Assembly: GCF_003945595.2 (NCBI RefSeq)
Contig: NW_024104618.1
Location: 310,001-374,000, forward strand
Source: Pipra filicauda
Lineage: Eukaryota > Chordata > Aves > Passeriformes > Pipridae
Direction of reading: 5' to 3'
Length of the DNA: 64,000 nucleotides
Shown here: positions 50,501 to 63,349 of the stretch, piece by piece
How positions within the stretch are numbered: the stretch's first letter is position 1
Layout: every line of letters starts with the position of its first letter
Made by a program: the position numbers and the translations under genes
The notes under the pieces: model-generated
What the model was told of the DNA's origin: nothing
The model's database searches: none
What the model saw: the letters and a program-made list of their open reading frames with translations, nothing else

Positions 50501-52016
50501 GGGACACAAGCTTAGCTCAATCTATTGTTTCTCATGAGGCTGCAATAAAATTCTTAGGAAGACTCTGAATGAGAAAATTTTTCCAAAACAGTGCTGTACT
50601 TTTTGAGCATGATTTCTAGTTAATCATATACCATTCTTGAAAAAAATGACCAAAAAGTGCTTGAAGCACTAAAAACATTTCCTATTTTTACTGATTTAAA
50701 AAATTGGGAGATATAATATTCTTTCAAATATATGAGTGAAAGATCACATCGATTTGCAGAGTATTTGTCTGCAAAATGCAAATCAACTGTTTTTTCAATT
50801 AATTTTAAAATGAAACCTAACTAGCTCTTCCTCCTCCCCATAAATATCAGATTAAGGTCTTAGAGAAGATCAAAATGGACACTAACCTTTCCAACTAAGA
50901 ACTTTGTTTTTTGGTTTGTGCCCTGTAGATCTAGCTGTTACTGGTCACCATAGTACAAATAATAAAATAGAAAAAAAAGGCACCTGAAAAAGCTCTTTAA
51001 ACCACAAGAATCTAATATTGGCATGAACTATTTCTTTATAAAACCAGTTGTATTTATCCCAGCGTATGTCATTCAGCTGCTTGTTAGTGATACCACTAAC
51101 TTCCACAAAATGGACAAAAATGTATTTCTTCTGAGAGAAATCCCATCACACTTTATAGGTTTTAAATAAATAGAGCTCTGCAGCATCATAACAGGGCTAC
51201 TGGAGACATGTTCTGAAGGCTTATATGGAGGATGCTAGCAACATTCTTTCGAAAATGTTTATACTATGGAGAAGATTTTTGAAGAAGTAAATGTATGAAT
51301 AAATGGTGGTTGAAGCTGTCTCAGTCTTGCTTGGAGTTTTTAAAAACTTACAAAGCAGAGGTACTTCTAATAAAATGTAATGTTTTGCAGAACCATTTTC
51401 CTTTCTGACAACACTATTTGACCATAGCGTAAGTAAAAAATACTAAATTTCAATATCTGGTTTCACTACTAGTTGCAAAGGTGGTATGGCAAATAGTGAA
51501 TTTTTTCCTGGTGTGTTCTGGCTGATACAAGACCAGTTCCCATTTTCAGAAGCTTTGAACATAAGGTTCCTAGATCCAAATTTGGTTTGCATAACTTTTT
51601 CAAGTTGGTTCCGTTTCATTCTGAGCTTTAGGCTATTGATTTGAAAATCTTGTTTGTGAAATTTTCCCCTGCAGCCACCAAAATGTTTCAGAGAAGCAGA
51701 ACAATCTCCTATATTTTTCCATGCTCTTCTCACTATTATTTTTTTGTTGCATGGCTTAATCTTCTTTCCTCAGTGCTGTGTCTGTTGTACAAAGACCAAA
51801 ACCTGGGATGGCAAACATCCTTAGGAATAAAGTTACTGCGGTAATTTCCTTTAAGTTCTACAATGCCCATATTGTTTTTAGGGATGAAATGACTCCTTAC
51901 AGGCGTCATTATCTGCGGAATGTAATGGAAGGAGTCTCATACAACTCTCTGTTGTGAAAGGTCTGTGATTCACCTTATTGTCCTGAGTGTTTTTGGTCAT
52001 TTTCCTGTCCTGGCAG
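47573..52016. other. intergenic, no gene seen
   Basis: AT-rich; a TAA trinucleotide repeat lies at about 49142-49164. A 138-codon minus frame at 48307-48723 has no recognised family and lies in AT-rich sequence, so I do not call it a gene. Confidence 0.55.
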
Positions 52017-52105
52017 GTCTGCAGCACCGCTCGGCACGGAGATCATCTCCTGGCATTATGGTGAACGTTGCTTGCAGGACAGACACATGCTCTGGAAACA
52101 GCAGG
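52017..52105 (+). other. candidate exon B of an unrecognised spliced gene
   Basis: A strong acceptor (pyrimidine-rich, ending TGTCCTGGCAG at 52016) and donor GCAGG|GTAAGG at 52106 bound 89 bases, GC-richer than their surroundings. Two frames are open. One (first codon TCT at 52018) reads SAAPLGTEIISWHYGER and joins the MKHLVVF frame of exon A. The other (from CTG at 52019) reads LQHRSARRSSPGIMVNVACR, with a furin-type R-x-x-R and two Cys, and joins the MHLLF frame. Phases agree across both junctions. No family recognised. Confidence 0.3.
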
Positions 52106-55100
52106 GTAAGGTTTTGCATAATGAGGTTGCACAATGTTTAATTCTTATGGGGTCAGTGCATCAGAAACATTGGCAATCAGCAGAAGTGGGGTTAAACCCT
52201 GGTGACGCCAGTGGGAAATTTGAGATTTCTTTTCTAGAAAATCAAGCTAGTTCCTCTGTTACGTTGGAACATGACAACAAAAGAATGGAATATTATTCTG
52301 CATTACAAAATGATTAATTTCTGATGTTTCCAATCCAAGGGATTTATTGCCAAACGTGTAGGAAGTGGATGCACGAGGAAATGTTTTACAATAAAGATGA
52401 CATCATTAATCTTAAGTATTTCACTAAGGAAGACCTTTCTTGGCCATGTGGAATGATAGAGAAAAATATCTTTTTACTTTATGTAAGGGAACCCAGCGAG
52501 GTATCAGGACAGAAAACTCCTATGAAACCACGGTTCTCATGTTTGACAGGGGTCAAGCTCTGTGCCCGGTGTAGATGAGCCTTTTGGAGCCAGATTGTCA
52601 ATCCAAATGCAAGCTGCTCCGTTTCCTGTTTATGCCTGTGCAGAGTTACACATCCTGACTCGCTTGCCTTCAGCTGCAGGTTTTTCCGCACTCCCTAGGA
52701 GATTTCTTCCTTAAAATGGTTTGTTATTTATCATTTAAGTAAGCCATTGGAATTTTGTTAATTCCTGTTTTACTTAGCACATGCAAAATGGTATCGTTAG
52801 CTAAAGGAAGATGAATTAAGGTAGTAAGAGTTACTGATCCTACTAATTAAATGACCTTTGCAAAACAAAATCTGATCAGTTTATGCCTGAATGTAGAGAA
52901 CCGATGCCAAGTTTACTGCTTCACAGAGGCCTGGCCTATTGTATATCTGACCTGAGGTTATCAGCAATTGAAACCTGGTCTAGTAATTTAAAATAAACTT
53001 TTTGTATATTACACATTTACATTTTTCCATCTGTCATAAGATTAATTAAACATATTTGCACCATAAAGGGACATTCTCAGGTGACCAGTTTGCTTGGTAT
53101 GTTTATGAACTTCCTCCATAGACAGAGATTGTAAGAATATTTTTGTTGTTTGGCAGTATAGCTCCTAAGTAGTCATCCTTTCAGTAATTTTTTTTTTTAA
53201 TTCCTTCATCCAATAACATGAACTGAAAACCAAACATACCTGGCAGCTCACAGTGCTTTGTCCTTTCCCCTTAAATTGGAGCACAATGAGAAATAATTCT
53301 GATTATAGCCTTGTTAGTGCTATCAGAGTTGTTCTGTGTTGGCTAAATCATGCCTTTCTTTAGAGATGAAGGTTTGCTAAATTTAATGGGCTTTCTTAAC
53401 AGGTTAAGAGCTTTTGTTAATTGCCTACATGCCTGGCTTAAAAGCTAAAGAAGGGTAGTTACTGAGAGAGGAGATTGCTGATTAGGCCTTACTTCCAAGC
53501 AAATGTGGAGGCTATTTGATACAATGACTGACAATGAACTATATTTCTCCCTCAACCTCTTCTGTTGCTTTACTGTAATTAGAAATTAGATCTTTAACAC
53601 ATGCTACACTAATTTATATAAACCACCATATTGAAGTTGGAAGGGATTATATTAACCTAATAGTAGACTTTCCTATAAAATAAAAGATATATGGCAAGAG
53701 CAGAGTAAGCGTATAATAAAAAGTCAGAGTATGTTGAACCAGCATAATTGCAAGGGAAAAAAGAGCATTTTGCAGCTTTTCTGGAAATTTGAGAGAATTA
53801 GGAGTCATATTTTCACTGTACTCAGTAGGAGCAGAATTGTACCTAATCTTCAGCTGGAGTCAATTGGCCTGGTTTCAAAGTTAATGGTCTTCTGGCCTTT
53901 ACACTATCAAATAACATAACCTGTGAGATACCAGTAAAGACTTTGGCAAAAATAGCAAAGCAGCTATAATGAAAACCAAGAATTTCTGCCTCTGATCACT
54001 TACTCCTAGTTTGTGAATAACTCCATTAAACTTGGTAGGGCTATCTTTTCTTATTAATATGGTTTATATCTGTATGGTATCTAAATACTTCCTGAGGATT
54101 AATAGGTTTAAACTTAGTGATACCACTATGAGGCAGAAAAGTGTAATTGTACCCATTTTACAGACTTAAACTAAGCAACTTTATGTATTGTGTAACTTAG
54201 TGTAAGATTGTTTGAAATGTGTTAAGATCTTGGTTTTTCCACTCCCAACTCTGAGGTGGGCTCAGCCACTCATCCTAGAAACTTCAGTACCAAAGATTCA
54301 CACCTGAAATCTATGTTCTCAACTTTGTGCCCATTCATAACTCCCTCCCTCCCTAACAAAAAGAAAACCCCAGGCAAGCAAAAAACCCAAACAAACCATC
54401 CTAAGCTGCAAACCAGCTTTGGAAAAGTCATTACAGAAAAAAATTTTTCATGTACACCACTGAATTCCTTCTCTCCCAAAGGATGATTATATTTAATGAT
54501 AGAGTAGAGCTGAGGTTGAGAAATTTGGTTTTAATAGATGTTAAACTAATAGTTAAATGCAATCAAGTTTGTTTCCTATGTTGTTTGAAGTCAAAAGGGT
54601 GGTCAGAGTCTCTTTCCAGGCATTCCCTATTGTCTTGATAAATTTTCTTAAATAACAGCTGATGAGAATATTTATATCTTAAGTAGTGTCAGTATTGTTT
54701 GACTATAATTTTGTATTTTTATCATTATTTATTGTTTGTTTCTTGCATTATAGATGTACTTGATGTAAATTGTAGAAAATAGCATTTTAAATATTTTTCC
54801 CCTCAGTTGTCTTCTCAGTACATGTAAGTACATGCAAAAACACCCTGCAGTACCCAAGTTAACTTCAGAAAGGTTAAGCAGCAATTCCCTTGGTGACCAT
54901 GTTCACACTGTGAGATGCATCAACACACATGTTTTGTCTATCAAGCCAAAAGAATATCCCATTTAGGGCTTTTCCCCACAGTAATCAAGGCTGTAGACAG
55001 CAAAACAGCATTCCCTTCAGAGGATGCAGCAACAAAATGAACTCAACATTTGTTAAAGACTAAGCTCTGCTACTAGTTCCTCTTTGAAATATATTGCAGT

Positions 55101-56842
55101 TTGATTCAGTTTCCTACAGTGAAGGCAGCTGAGTTAAAAAGTACAAGACTGCAGAATAATTTAATAAAAATGTGCTGCTCTGCATGAAGCTCCTGAGTTT
55201 CAGACTTGTTGCTGGTTAAAGCTGGTTTATTGACCCTTGTCCACTCTAGCTGAGTAAACCTGCAGGTCTTTGCTAAGATATGCTTGCAGCAGGAAAGGTC
55301 TTAGGCTCTAATTAAATGCAGAAGGCATGTAAATAGCCCTTCCAGATGTTTCAGTTAATCTAACTAATATCAATCTGAGCCTAATTTTTCCCTTTATTTA
55401 GGAGGTGCAAGAATTGTTGTGAAATACTTGAGTCTTTGAAAGTGGTATTAAAATATCGTATTTGTTTTCCTCTTTTGATTTGCACTAATTTTTTTCTTTT
55501 ATTTACAATAAAACGTATTTTGCCTAGAGGAAGAATTTTGGCTGCCTTTTCCTAGAAAAATATTGGCTGGCATAAAAGCAATTAGCCTATGGATTTGGTA
55601 AGATGATAAACAGAAAGACTGTCATTAGTTTCAAAAGGTTTCTCTTCCATTTGCAGTAGAATATTGCGTTATGCCTCTAGTTCAGAAATATGAATAGCAA
55701 TGCCACTTTTATGCACCTTGGGATGGCTAGCTGGAGAGCTATCAAAGTTTTACTTTAAAAACCAACCAAATAAAACCAAGGCAAACAAAACAAGGAATGT
55801 TCACAGCTTTGTTTTAAAATATCATAGACATATTTTTACTATGGACACAGTTTTGACAGCCTATTCTTTGTAAGATACTCATGTGCTCTGATAATTTGAT
55901 AAATGCTAATTTTTTCATGCTGTTTGGCCTTTGTTTAATTTATTTTTTTTCTTCAGAATTCTTAACCTTTTCATACTTTCAGTGTATTTTTAAATTATTG
56001 CAAAAATTCCCCTTCCTTCTCCTGTGGCTAAGCAGGAAGCCAGCAGGATATCAATACTGCTTACTCACGGAAATTAAAAACAAAACAATAGGTAAGAAAA
56101 ATAAAGAAATAGAACAAACAAGAGGCGCTATCTTTTCTTTTAAAGCTCAATGTGTTGTGCACTGGTTATTCAATATACTAGAGCTTAAAGTACTGAAACT
56201 TCCACAGGAGAGTTTCTGCAGAATTTGGCTCCTAGTTATTTCCCTCTCTGCAACTGAAACATGGTGTTGAACTACTAGTCCTGTCTGTGTGCCCAAAATA
56301 CAGGTAAAAAAGCAGTAAGCAACAGTAGCCTTGCAGCCCAGAGTCCATGTTTAAGGTGTGATAGTTTTTGGAGAGGCGGTTGTTTGTTAATTGATTTTCG
56401 TCGTACCCCTGCAGACGTCGGCGTTTTTGGGACTCACCAAGCAGGCACAGGTCATGTCAGGCTGCCTGGACCTGTGTGTTCATCGTACCCTCGATGTGTG
56501 AGGTGTCTCACTTCCCTGTCAAGTCTTTCCTGAGGTGCTTGGACTACTCTGCGTTCCTTCTCCCGAGCAGAACTGCAGTGGGTGCCAGGAGAGCACTGTC
56601 CTTTGACTGCACCAGCCCAGACACACCACACCACCCCCTTTAACCTGCTTGTGCTGTTAAAGATTACCTTAGTGAGAAAGAAAAGGGGAAAGCATACTTC
56701 CATCTTCTTTTCTCTTTCTTCTAATGATGCAATTATGTGATCAAGTTGCCTGTTTCCCCTTGAATCAAGATATAACTCCTTAGGGTGTCTATTTGAGACA
56801 TCATCTTATGGAATTATTTAATTTCATTTATGTAACTTGTAA
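52106..56842. other. intergenic or intronic, no gene seen
   Basis: One frame of candidate exon B stays open past its donor to 52317; another frame is open at 52324-52578. Neither has a recognised family. An A/C-rich patch lies at 54353-54410. The block 55150-55400 looks unusually non-repetitive and could be a conserved element. Otherwise AT-rich. Confidence 0.5.
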
Positions 56843-56858
56843 CCCCCCCCCCCCCCCC
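56843..56858. repeat. C16 homopolymer
   Basis: Sixteen consecutive C on the plus strand. Confidence 0.95.
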
Positions 56859-59427
56859 AAAACATTGATTCCAAGTTCTCAGTCTCATATTTTTCTCCAA
56901 AGCTGCATATCTTTTATCCTCTTAAATTTTCATTTCTAAGTTCATATGATTGGAGACTTATATCAATTCAACACCTTCTCTCTAGACTTTGGGATAAATA
57001 GACTTCTCCATTTGCCACTGACACATGTGTGAATAACAGCTCGTAACATGATTGAACTCCATTGATTTTTCATAAAAGTTTAATAAGCTGATACAGGTCA
57101 AAAGCATTGCAAAATTTGTAATAAATTCCTGTGGTGATCTGAACAAGACTTAGTGGGGAGAGCTGACACTAGACGAATTTAAATACATGTTGAATTACAT
57201 GGAGGTAAAATTACAGGGACTTGAAATGCAGGTCTCAGATATAGGACATGGTAAAATTCTTCTTATCGTTAGCTGATGTTTTTGTGTTGCACCTACTGTA
57301 TAGATGGCTTCATGAAAAGGTGTAGAATTTTCTTTTAAATTCAAAATTACAAAATACAGATTGTTGAGAGCAGTAGTAAGTTTTGGCCACAGGTTTTGTG
57401 GCATGGGGCAGTATCCTCTCAAAGATAACCGCGAATGCCAACTTCCATATGGATCTGACACACTGAAAAATGAGCTTTGTGCTCCCTTGTTATCTGGGGC
57501 AGTATAAGAGGGGAGAATTCAGTGCATGAATCCAAAACCCTCTGGAAAGCATTCTTTATAGCTCCAATAAAGTCCTCTAGCTAGTTCAGTGTTTGCTGTT
57601 GATACCAAAGACACCTGAATATTCCTTAATGTACTGAAATGTCCCAAAGGGTCACTAGTAAGAATTGTGCATTTCCTGGTATGGCACATAGTTCCTCTCT
57701 ATTATCATCTTCATTGCTGTCCTACAGATGAAAAACCAGGCAATTCCCTATTTGCTTTATGCGCTGCCCCAGTGCAACAGCTGTGTTCCAGCACGATGCA
57801 CTCAAAGTGTCAAGTACGAACCCGAAACTGGGGGGAGGATTCTGCAGGAACCATAAATTCCCTCTTCCCCAGAGGTTATTTCTGCACTCACCCTTAGTGT
57901 GCAGAACTTATTTCTGTGCTTGGGTTAATGCTTAGGTTTTCTTTGTAGGTCATCTTTTATTCTAAAAACTAAATTGAAATCCTTCTGTTCATCTATTAAA
58001 TTTCAGGGTTCTGTATAGTGTACAGTATGTTTAAGGGAGGGGAATACTCTTTTTTGAACTATAGTTCTTCAAGTGAAATGGTTATTTTCTCTATAACCTT
58101 TCCTGTCAGTGTCTTCAGGAAGGCAGTCTGTCAATCACTTAGGTGCTGATATTTTATGATTAGTATCTTATAATTAAAATATGTTTTCATATAATTTTAA
58201 GTTATCCAGTGTGTAAACCAGATTATACATCCTTGCATAATGTCTGCTGCTCCTAAGACACTGTGATTTGTTAGTACCTCAGCATCTGATCTGCTCCACA
58301 TTTCCTTCACACAGATGTGTCTTGGTGATGTTGCCATTAGTATTTATTCTGATAGAGAGTATTTATGTCAAGATTAGGACCTGGAGATGCTTAGCAGGTT
58401 TCAAAATTCAGCACACTGGAGGCAATGATCTTTTAGGTATGTCAGCAAGTGAAGGTGGCTAACCAGGCAAAAAGCATCTTGTGAGCTGGGAATGGACACA
58501 GGAAAGGGGTATGGAGAACAGGACTCTTGCCCACTGGTGGGTGGACAGCACAGGTCTTGACTGCAGTCTCCTGCCTTTGCTGCAACTCTGCTCTCAGGTG
58601 TAGCTGGAAGAGCAGGGTCCTATGGATGAATACTGAATACTGGACAAGGTAGGATATAAATCCAGTCTATTTTCCATTTCTATTCTGCAATCCTAAAACT
58701 ACTCCGAAAATTTCCTGAAAGTCACTTGGGTTGGGTAGGTTTTGTTTGTTGTTTTTTTCCCCTTCACTTTAGCTGCTAAGGGTGGGATTCATTCAGGTGA
58801 AATATTTTTGGGACCTACTGGCAAAACTATGTGAAACTGCTTTTTTTCAGGTCTGTTATACAGCAATTGATTTTAGACATGAGCAAAGTTATTTTTATGA
58901 GGCCTTTCCCATCCTTTGAAAATTAAGCACCCTTTTGGTTTTCTTGACTACATTTTGTTATCAATCTCTTACTCTGCTACTTTGTTCCTTCTCTACAAAG
59001 ACTTGTGACTTTTCAAATGTGTTTGAGTAGCATTTACCCCCCCACACCAGCAATTTTATGACTACTTATGCTTTATGCTTCTGAAGGATTCAGCACTGTG
59101 GGAAAATATATAGAATGCTGAGTAGAAAAGCAATAGAAGAATATTAATGTATTAAAATGAAGGGGAAAAAAATTGAATCCAGACTCACATTTGCCTGTAA
59201 ATTATTCAAATGTGTACGAATGTAATTTAATAGAAAGTAACTTAACTGTAGCTTAGTATGATGTGCTTTATCCTGCATGCAAACAGTAAGAAAAGTATGT
59301 TATGCAGGGAAAACAGTGTTTCTTATAGGTTACATTAGACCACTGGAAAACAGTAATGTTGGGAATCTTAGAGATAAAACCAGAAAAAACAAGTTGACCT
59401 TCATAAAATTGGCTTATTTACGTATAA
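56859..59427. other. intergenic, no gene seen
   Basis: AT-rich with only short frames and a T/G-rich patch near 58738-58762. Confidence 0.6.
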
Positions 59428-60240
59428 ATGGAACCAGGGGTGCAGTTAACTCCGACTACTCAGGACACTGACTTCTGTCAGAGGCCTCTGTGTTACCTCC
59501 TTGTCTCCTGTTTGTCTTCTCTGCCCTCCCTTTGTCCCCATCCCTCCTCAGCAGTTCTTGCTCCCCTTGTATTGTCTCAGGTCTCAGCTGCCCATGGAGG
59601 TGGATCCTAATGCCAGCACGTGACTTCCACAAGGCTGTTTGAAGGTGGAGGCACTCCAGGACTCCAGGGTGAGGACTGTCAAGACCAGCAACTGTTGGGC
59701 TCTTATCATTTTCACACCGCCTTTGGCCCAGTATAACCTCCACTGCCCTGAGCAGGGACAAAGGACACCCAGAGAGGCTGCAAGAGATCCCAGCACCATC
59801 AGCACACACCGCACACGTAGTGGGAATGACCAGAGAGTTGTCGAGGAGCAGTGACCTGTGTGCCAAACTCAGCCACCTCTCAACAGCAGGAGCTACAGGA
59901 GCACAGCGAGCCTGGACTTTATGGAAAGCAGTCTGTATGCAGAAATAGGCTGTGTCTTCTCTGGTGGGAGAAATGTACTGCCTTGGACATGTCACGGTAT
60001 TGAGCGGGGGGAAGGTCCCCGAGGAGGGGCCTTGGCTCAACCATGGGGATGCTCATGGGAACTTCAGCCAAGCACTTTAAAATTAAATGTATGCTTGTTT
60101 CCTGTCTAGGAAGAGCTGTGCCCTTAGGAAATGGGCAGTGCTTTGATCGTAGAGGGCTGGTGTCTGAGCTAACTTCTCTGGTGCCAGAAAAGGAGGAGCC
60201 CAATGAGCGTGGGGCTGAGGAAAGGGAATGCAGCTGAAGG
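59428..60240. other. GC-richer block of unknown nature
   Basis: About 800 bases with clearly higher GC than either side but few CpGs. It holds a 194-codon minus-strand frame (59456-60040), the longest outside ZNF281, plus overlapping plus-strand frames. I see no signal peptide, domain or repeated motif in the 194-residue product. It may be a decayed inserted element or chance in GC-rich DNA. Confidence 0.35.
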
Positions 60241-62200
60241 ATTTGTATATCTTACTATTGTTTTCAGCAATAATTGTGTTTGAAGTACTTTAGTGAAATC
60301 AATGAAAAATGTATGAATAAATAATAGGAGGAAAGATTTACATTTTGGCCATAAAAATAATTTTGTATCAGGCTTTGAAGTTTTCACCTTTATATGTTAG
60401 GCTCTGTAGCCACAAAGAACTACTAAGTAGCCATCATTAATTTTTATTTCCCTTTTATCATGTAATTTTCACTGTCAGTTGTTTGTCAGGGTATGGGGCA
60501 CTAGTCTGTGAAGTGATGGGCACCTTTCCTCAGTCAACCCCTGTGCAGAATTCCCTTCTGGCACCAGGCTTTGAGCCTGGATGACAGATGCTCTTGGGCT
60601 TCTGCTGTGCTGCCTCCTGTGACAGTCTTGAAGTCTTGCAAGGTCTGTTAGGAGAGAAGGAGAAAAAAAGGGTCTGTTTGTCCTGAAAACAGAGGCAAGC
60701 AAAAATCAAAATACCTGAAAACTTTCAAGACTTTATCTGAAAGAGGGAGGTTCAGATACAGCGTTCACAGTTACTGATGTTTCTAAGAGCTCCCTACCCA
60801 TGCTCTGGTTTCTGCTTTGTTTATGCTAGAGAAGTGACAGCAACAGAGAGTCACGGGTCTGAAATTTGCCTTTGTGGATGTTGCTTGGGTTTAGTTTTTC
60901 TGAAAGACTTTTGAGGAAGGTACTTTCTTGTCATTTCCCTTCAGCTGATTTTTATTTGTGAGGAATTTTTTTCTTTTCTCTCTTCCCCCCTTTCCCCACC
61001 CCCCCTTTCTGTTTGTTTCCAGATTATAATTCTGTTTTCTCCTTTCTGTCTTTATTTTGGTGCAGGTACTTTATTTTAAATTTCTGTAATTTATCTCCTG
61101 TTATATTGGTTTTGACCTTTGAACTTTTGCAAAATATCCCTTCCCAAAACACACCACCTTCATAACCTGATTTACTTTGTAGATATATAGACTCACTGAT
61201 TTTTGGTGTACTTTTGGCAATCATGCAAGTAAACAACTAGAGGAGACCTACATATTCTGTGTGAACAGGGAAATGCAACTGTGTTATATCAGAGAAATTA
61301 GAGGGATTGATTTGTACCAATGTTACCAGTATTGCCAGGTGATTGTTACCGTCTACACCAACTAAAGCCTCATAATATCAAGAAAAGATGCAATATTGAC
61401 AATCAGTTGAAGTTTTTCTTAAAGGGTTTGAAACAGGTGGAAGTCCTCTCTTTTTAAGAGGTTTTTCCCCCCTCACCTTTCTGTAAATAATCTCTACTAA
61501 TAATTTAACACATAACTTACTAGTATGGTCTACGTTCTATGTCATGAAATGAGTAACTAGAAAGATTAAATTTTCATTTTGTTAAGTTTCTCCATAGGTT
61601 ACCAGAAGAGGAGAGAGATTGCTCGGTAGTGTGTGAATAATACCACAACTACACATCTGACTGTTTTGGTGCATTTTTTGATATGTCACTTCAAATGTGA
61701 GCAGAGTATTTAAAATTAGGGAAATTTTTGGAAATTAATTCCATCTCTTCTCTAGCACCCCTTTTTGAGGAAGGTTGTCTGTAAGAAATCTTTCAGTTTA
61801 CATTTTTGCTGGCAGTTTTAAGGAGGAGTTGGTTGTGTGCAGCATTTCAGTGTGACTGCAGGGGGATGATGCCCTTGCACTGTGTGCAGGGGCTCAGGGC
61901 AGAAAGCAGGTAGCATCAGCACTCCCCTTCTCCCCAGCTATGTGTACCCTGGCACAATAATCCATGCAGTGGATTAAGGTGTATTAGTTAGTGGACTGTG
62001 AAATAGCTTCTTGGGTATATTGATATTTATCAATAAATAACTACAGCCTTCTATCCCCAGTGAACACTTATTTCTAATAAGTAATAATAAGTAATTTTAA
62101 AAAACTAAACAAAACAACAATAAACCCCACCCAAACTCATGTAATGTAAATAAGTTGGAAAAAACCACAAAACTTATATTGAGAGCCTTCTGGCTGTTGC
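60241..62200. other. intergenic, no gene seen
   Basis: AT-rich, with C/T runs near 60986-61006. Nothing else recognised. Confidence 0.6.
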
Positions 62201-62202
62201 TA

Positions 62203-62347
62203 TGTTTTGGAGTAATACATTGTCCAAGACAGGGCACTGCTATGATGTATTAAACTAATATATCATAAGAGTGTCATAGCTTTGATGATGTATTAATGTA
62301 ATACATCGTTAAGGTGCCATAGCTCTTATGATGCATTACTCAAAACA
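62203..62347. mobile_element. palindromic MITE-like element
   Basis: Terminal inverted repeats TGTTTTGGAGTAATACAT (62203-62220) and ATGCATTACTCAAAACA (62331-62347) pair with one gap and one mismatch. The interior is also palindromic: GATGTATTA and TAATACATC flank ATG near 62287-62307, and GTAATACATC pairs with GATGCATTAC near the right end. TA occurs directly outside the left end and one base outside the right end, as for a Tc1/mariner-type insertion. No transposase is encoded. Family not recognised. Confidence 0.55.
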
Positions 62348-63349
62348 TTACCAACTGGTTGGGTTAGCACACTAACATCTCTGTGTATGAAGTAGTCTTT
62401 CTATACTTAAAACTACAGTGCAACTTGAAAAAATCTTGCATGTGTAAGAACAGCTTAGGAAGATCTGGAAGTCAGGGGCTCCTGAAGAGATGGTTGAGCT
62501 GGATGGGACCAAAGCTGAGACTGGAGTTGTGTGCTTGCAAAATCTCTGTCTGAATGTACAGAAAACACAGGGAGGGGAGGAGAAACTGCCTTTATTGGAG
62601 CCAATGACAAGTTTTCATTCCCTTTCAAGGAGTACAGTGATATGTTCTTTATTACATGAACAAGTTCAGCATTTTTCAGAAATGTCTTGACATAGGTTTT
62701 TTTCCGGTTTTTTATTTGCTATCATATTTTCTGGGAAAATTAGGTTGAATAGATTTTATGCTGACATAAAAGCTCTTTTTGCCTTAGCTTTTATTCATCA
62801 AATTTTGTTGTACGTGTTAGCTATTTCTTTCAGAAAGGAAAGTAAGGTAAGTTCTGGGAAGCAGTGATCATCTTTAAACAAGGTTTGTTTTTACTATTTC
62901 CAGGCATACCCAGTTTTGGACAAGCTTTGGAGAAGCTTTCTGATGCAAACTGATAAATCCCCCTCACTCTGAACTTGATATGAAACTTGAATAAAAGGTA
63001 TTACAATGCACATTAAATACTCATGATAAACAGTTATCTCCTTGTTTTCCAACAAAAAGACTTAATGTGTTAAGTGTGTGTTTATCCTTGTGAACTTTCT
63101 ATTTCTTGCCCTGTGTTATGGATGTTATTGACTGTGTGTATGTCCTTAAATAGAAAATACTTGTTGCCTGGTTTTATTGAAAATTCAGCTCACAATTGTC
63201 CTGGTCTTGCAATGGTATATATTTACTAAATTTAAATACTTCTGTTTAATGTAATGAATCTATTGGCTGATTTTTTTTTTCCCATTTATAGAACTGGGTG
63301 CAAGGTTTGCCCATTATTGATTTTTTTTTATTTTTCCTCTGCCATTTAG
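62348..63349. other. intergenic or intronic, no gene seen
   Basis: AT-rich. It ends in the T-rich tract and TGCCATTTAG that form the acceptor of candidate exon C. Confidence 0.55.

Noticed and set aside
52262..52317. MEYYSA peptide reminiscent of mammalian L1 ORF2
   Set aside because: Six residues only, no flanking L1 similarity, and L1 is not active in birds; most likely coincidence.
53631..53675. GAAGTTGGAAGGGATTATATT resembling a CR1 end
   Set aside because: Too short and diverged to support beside the clear CR1 copies.
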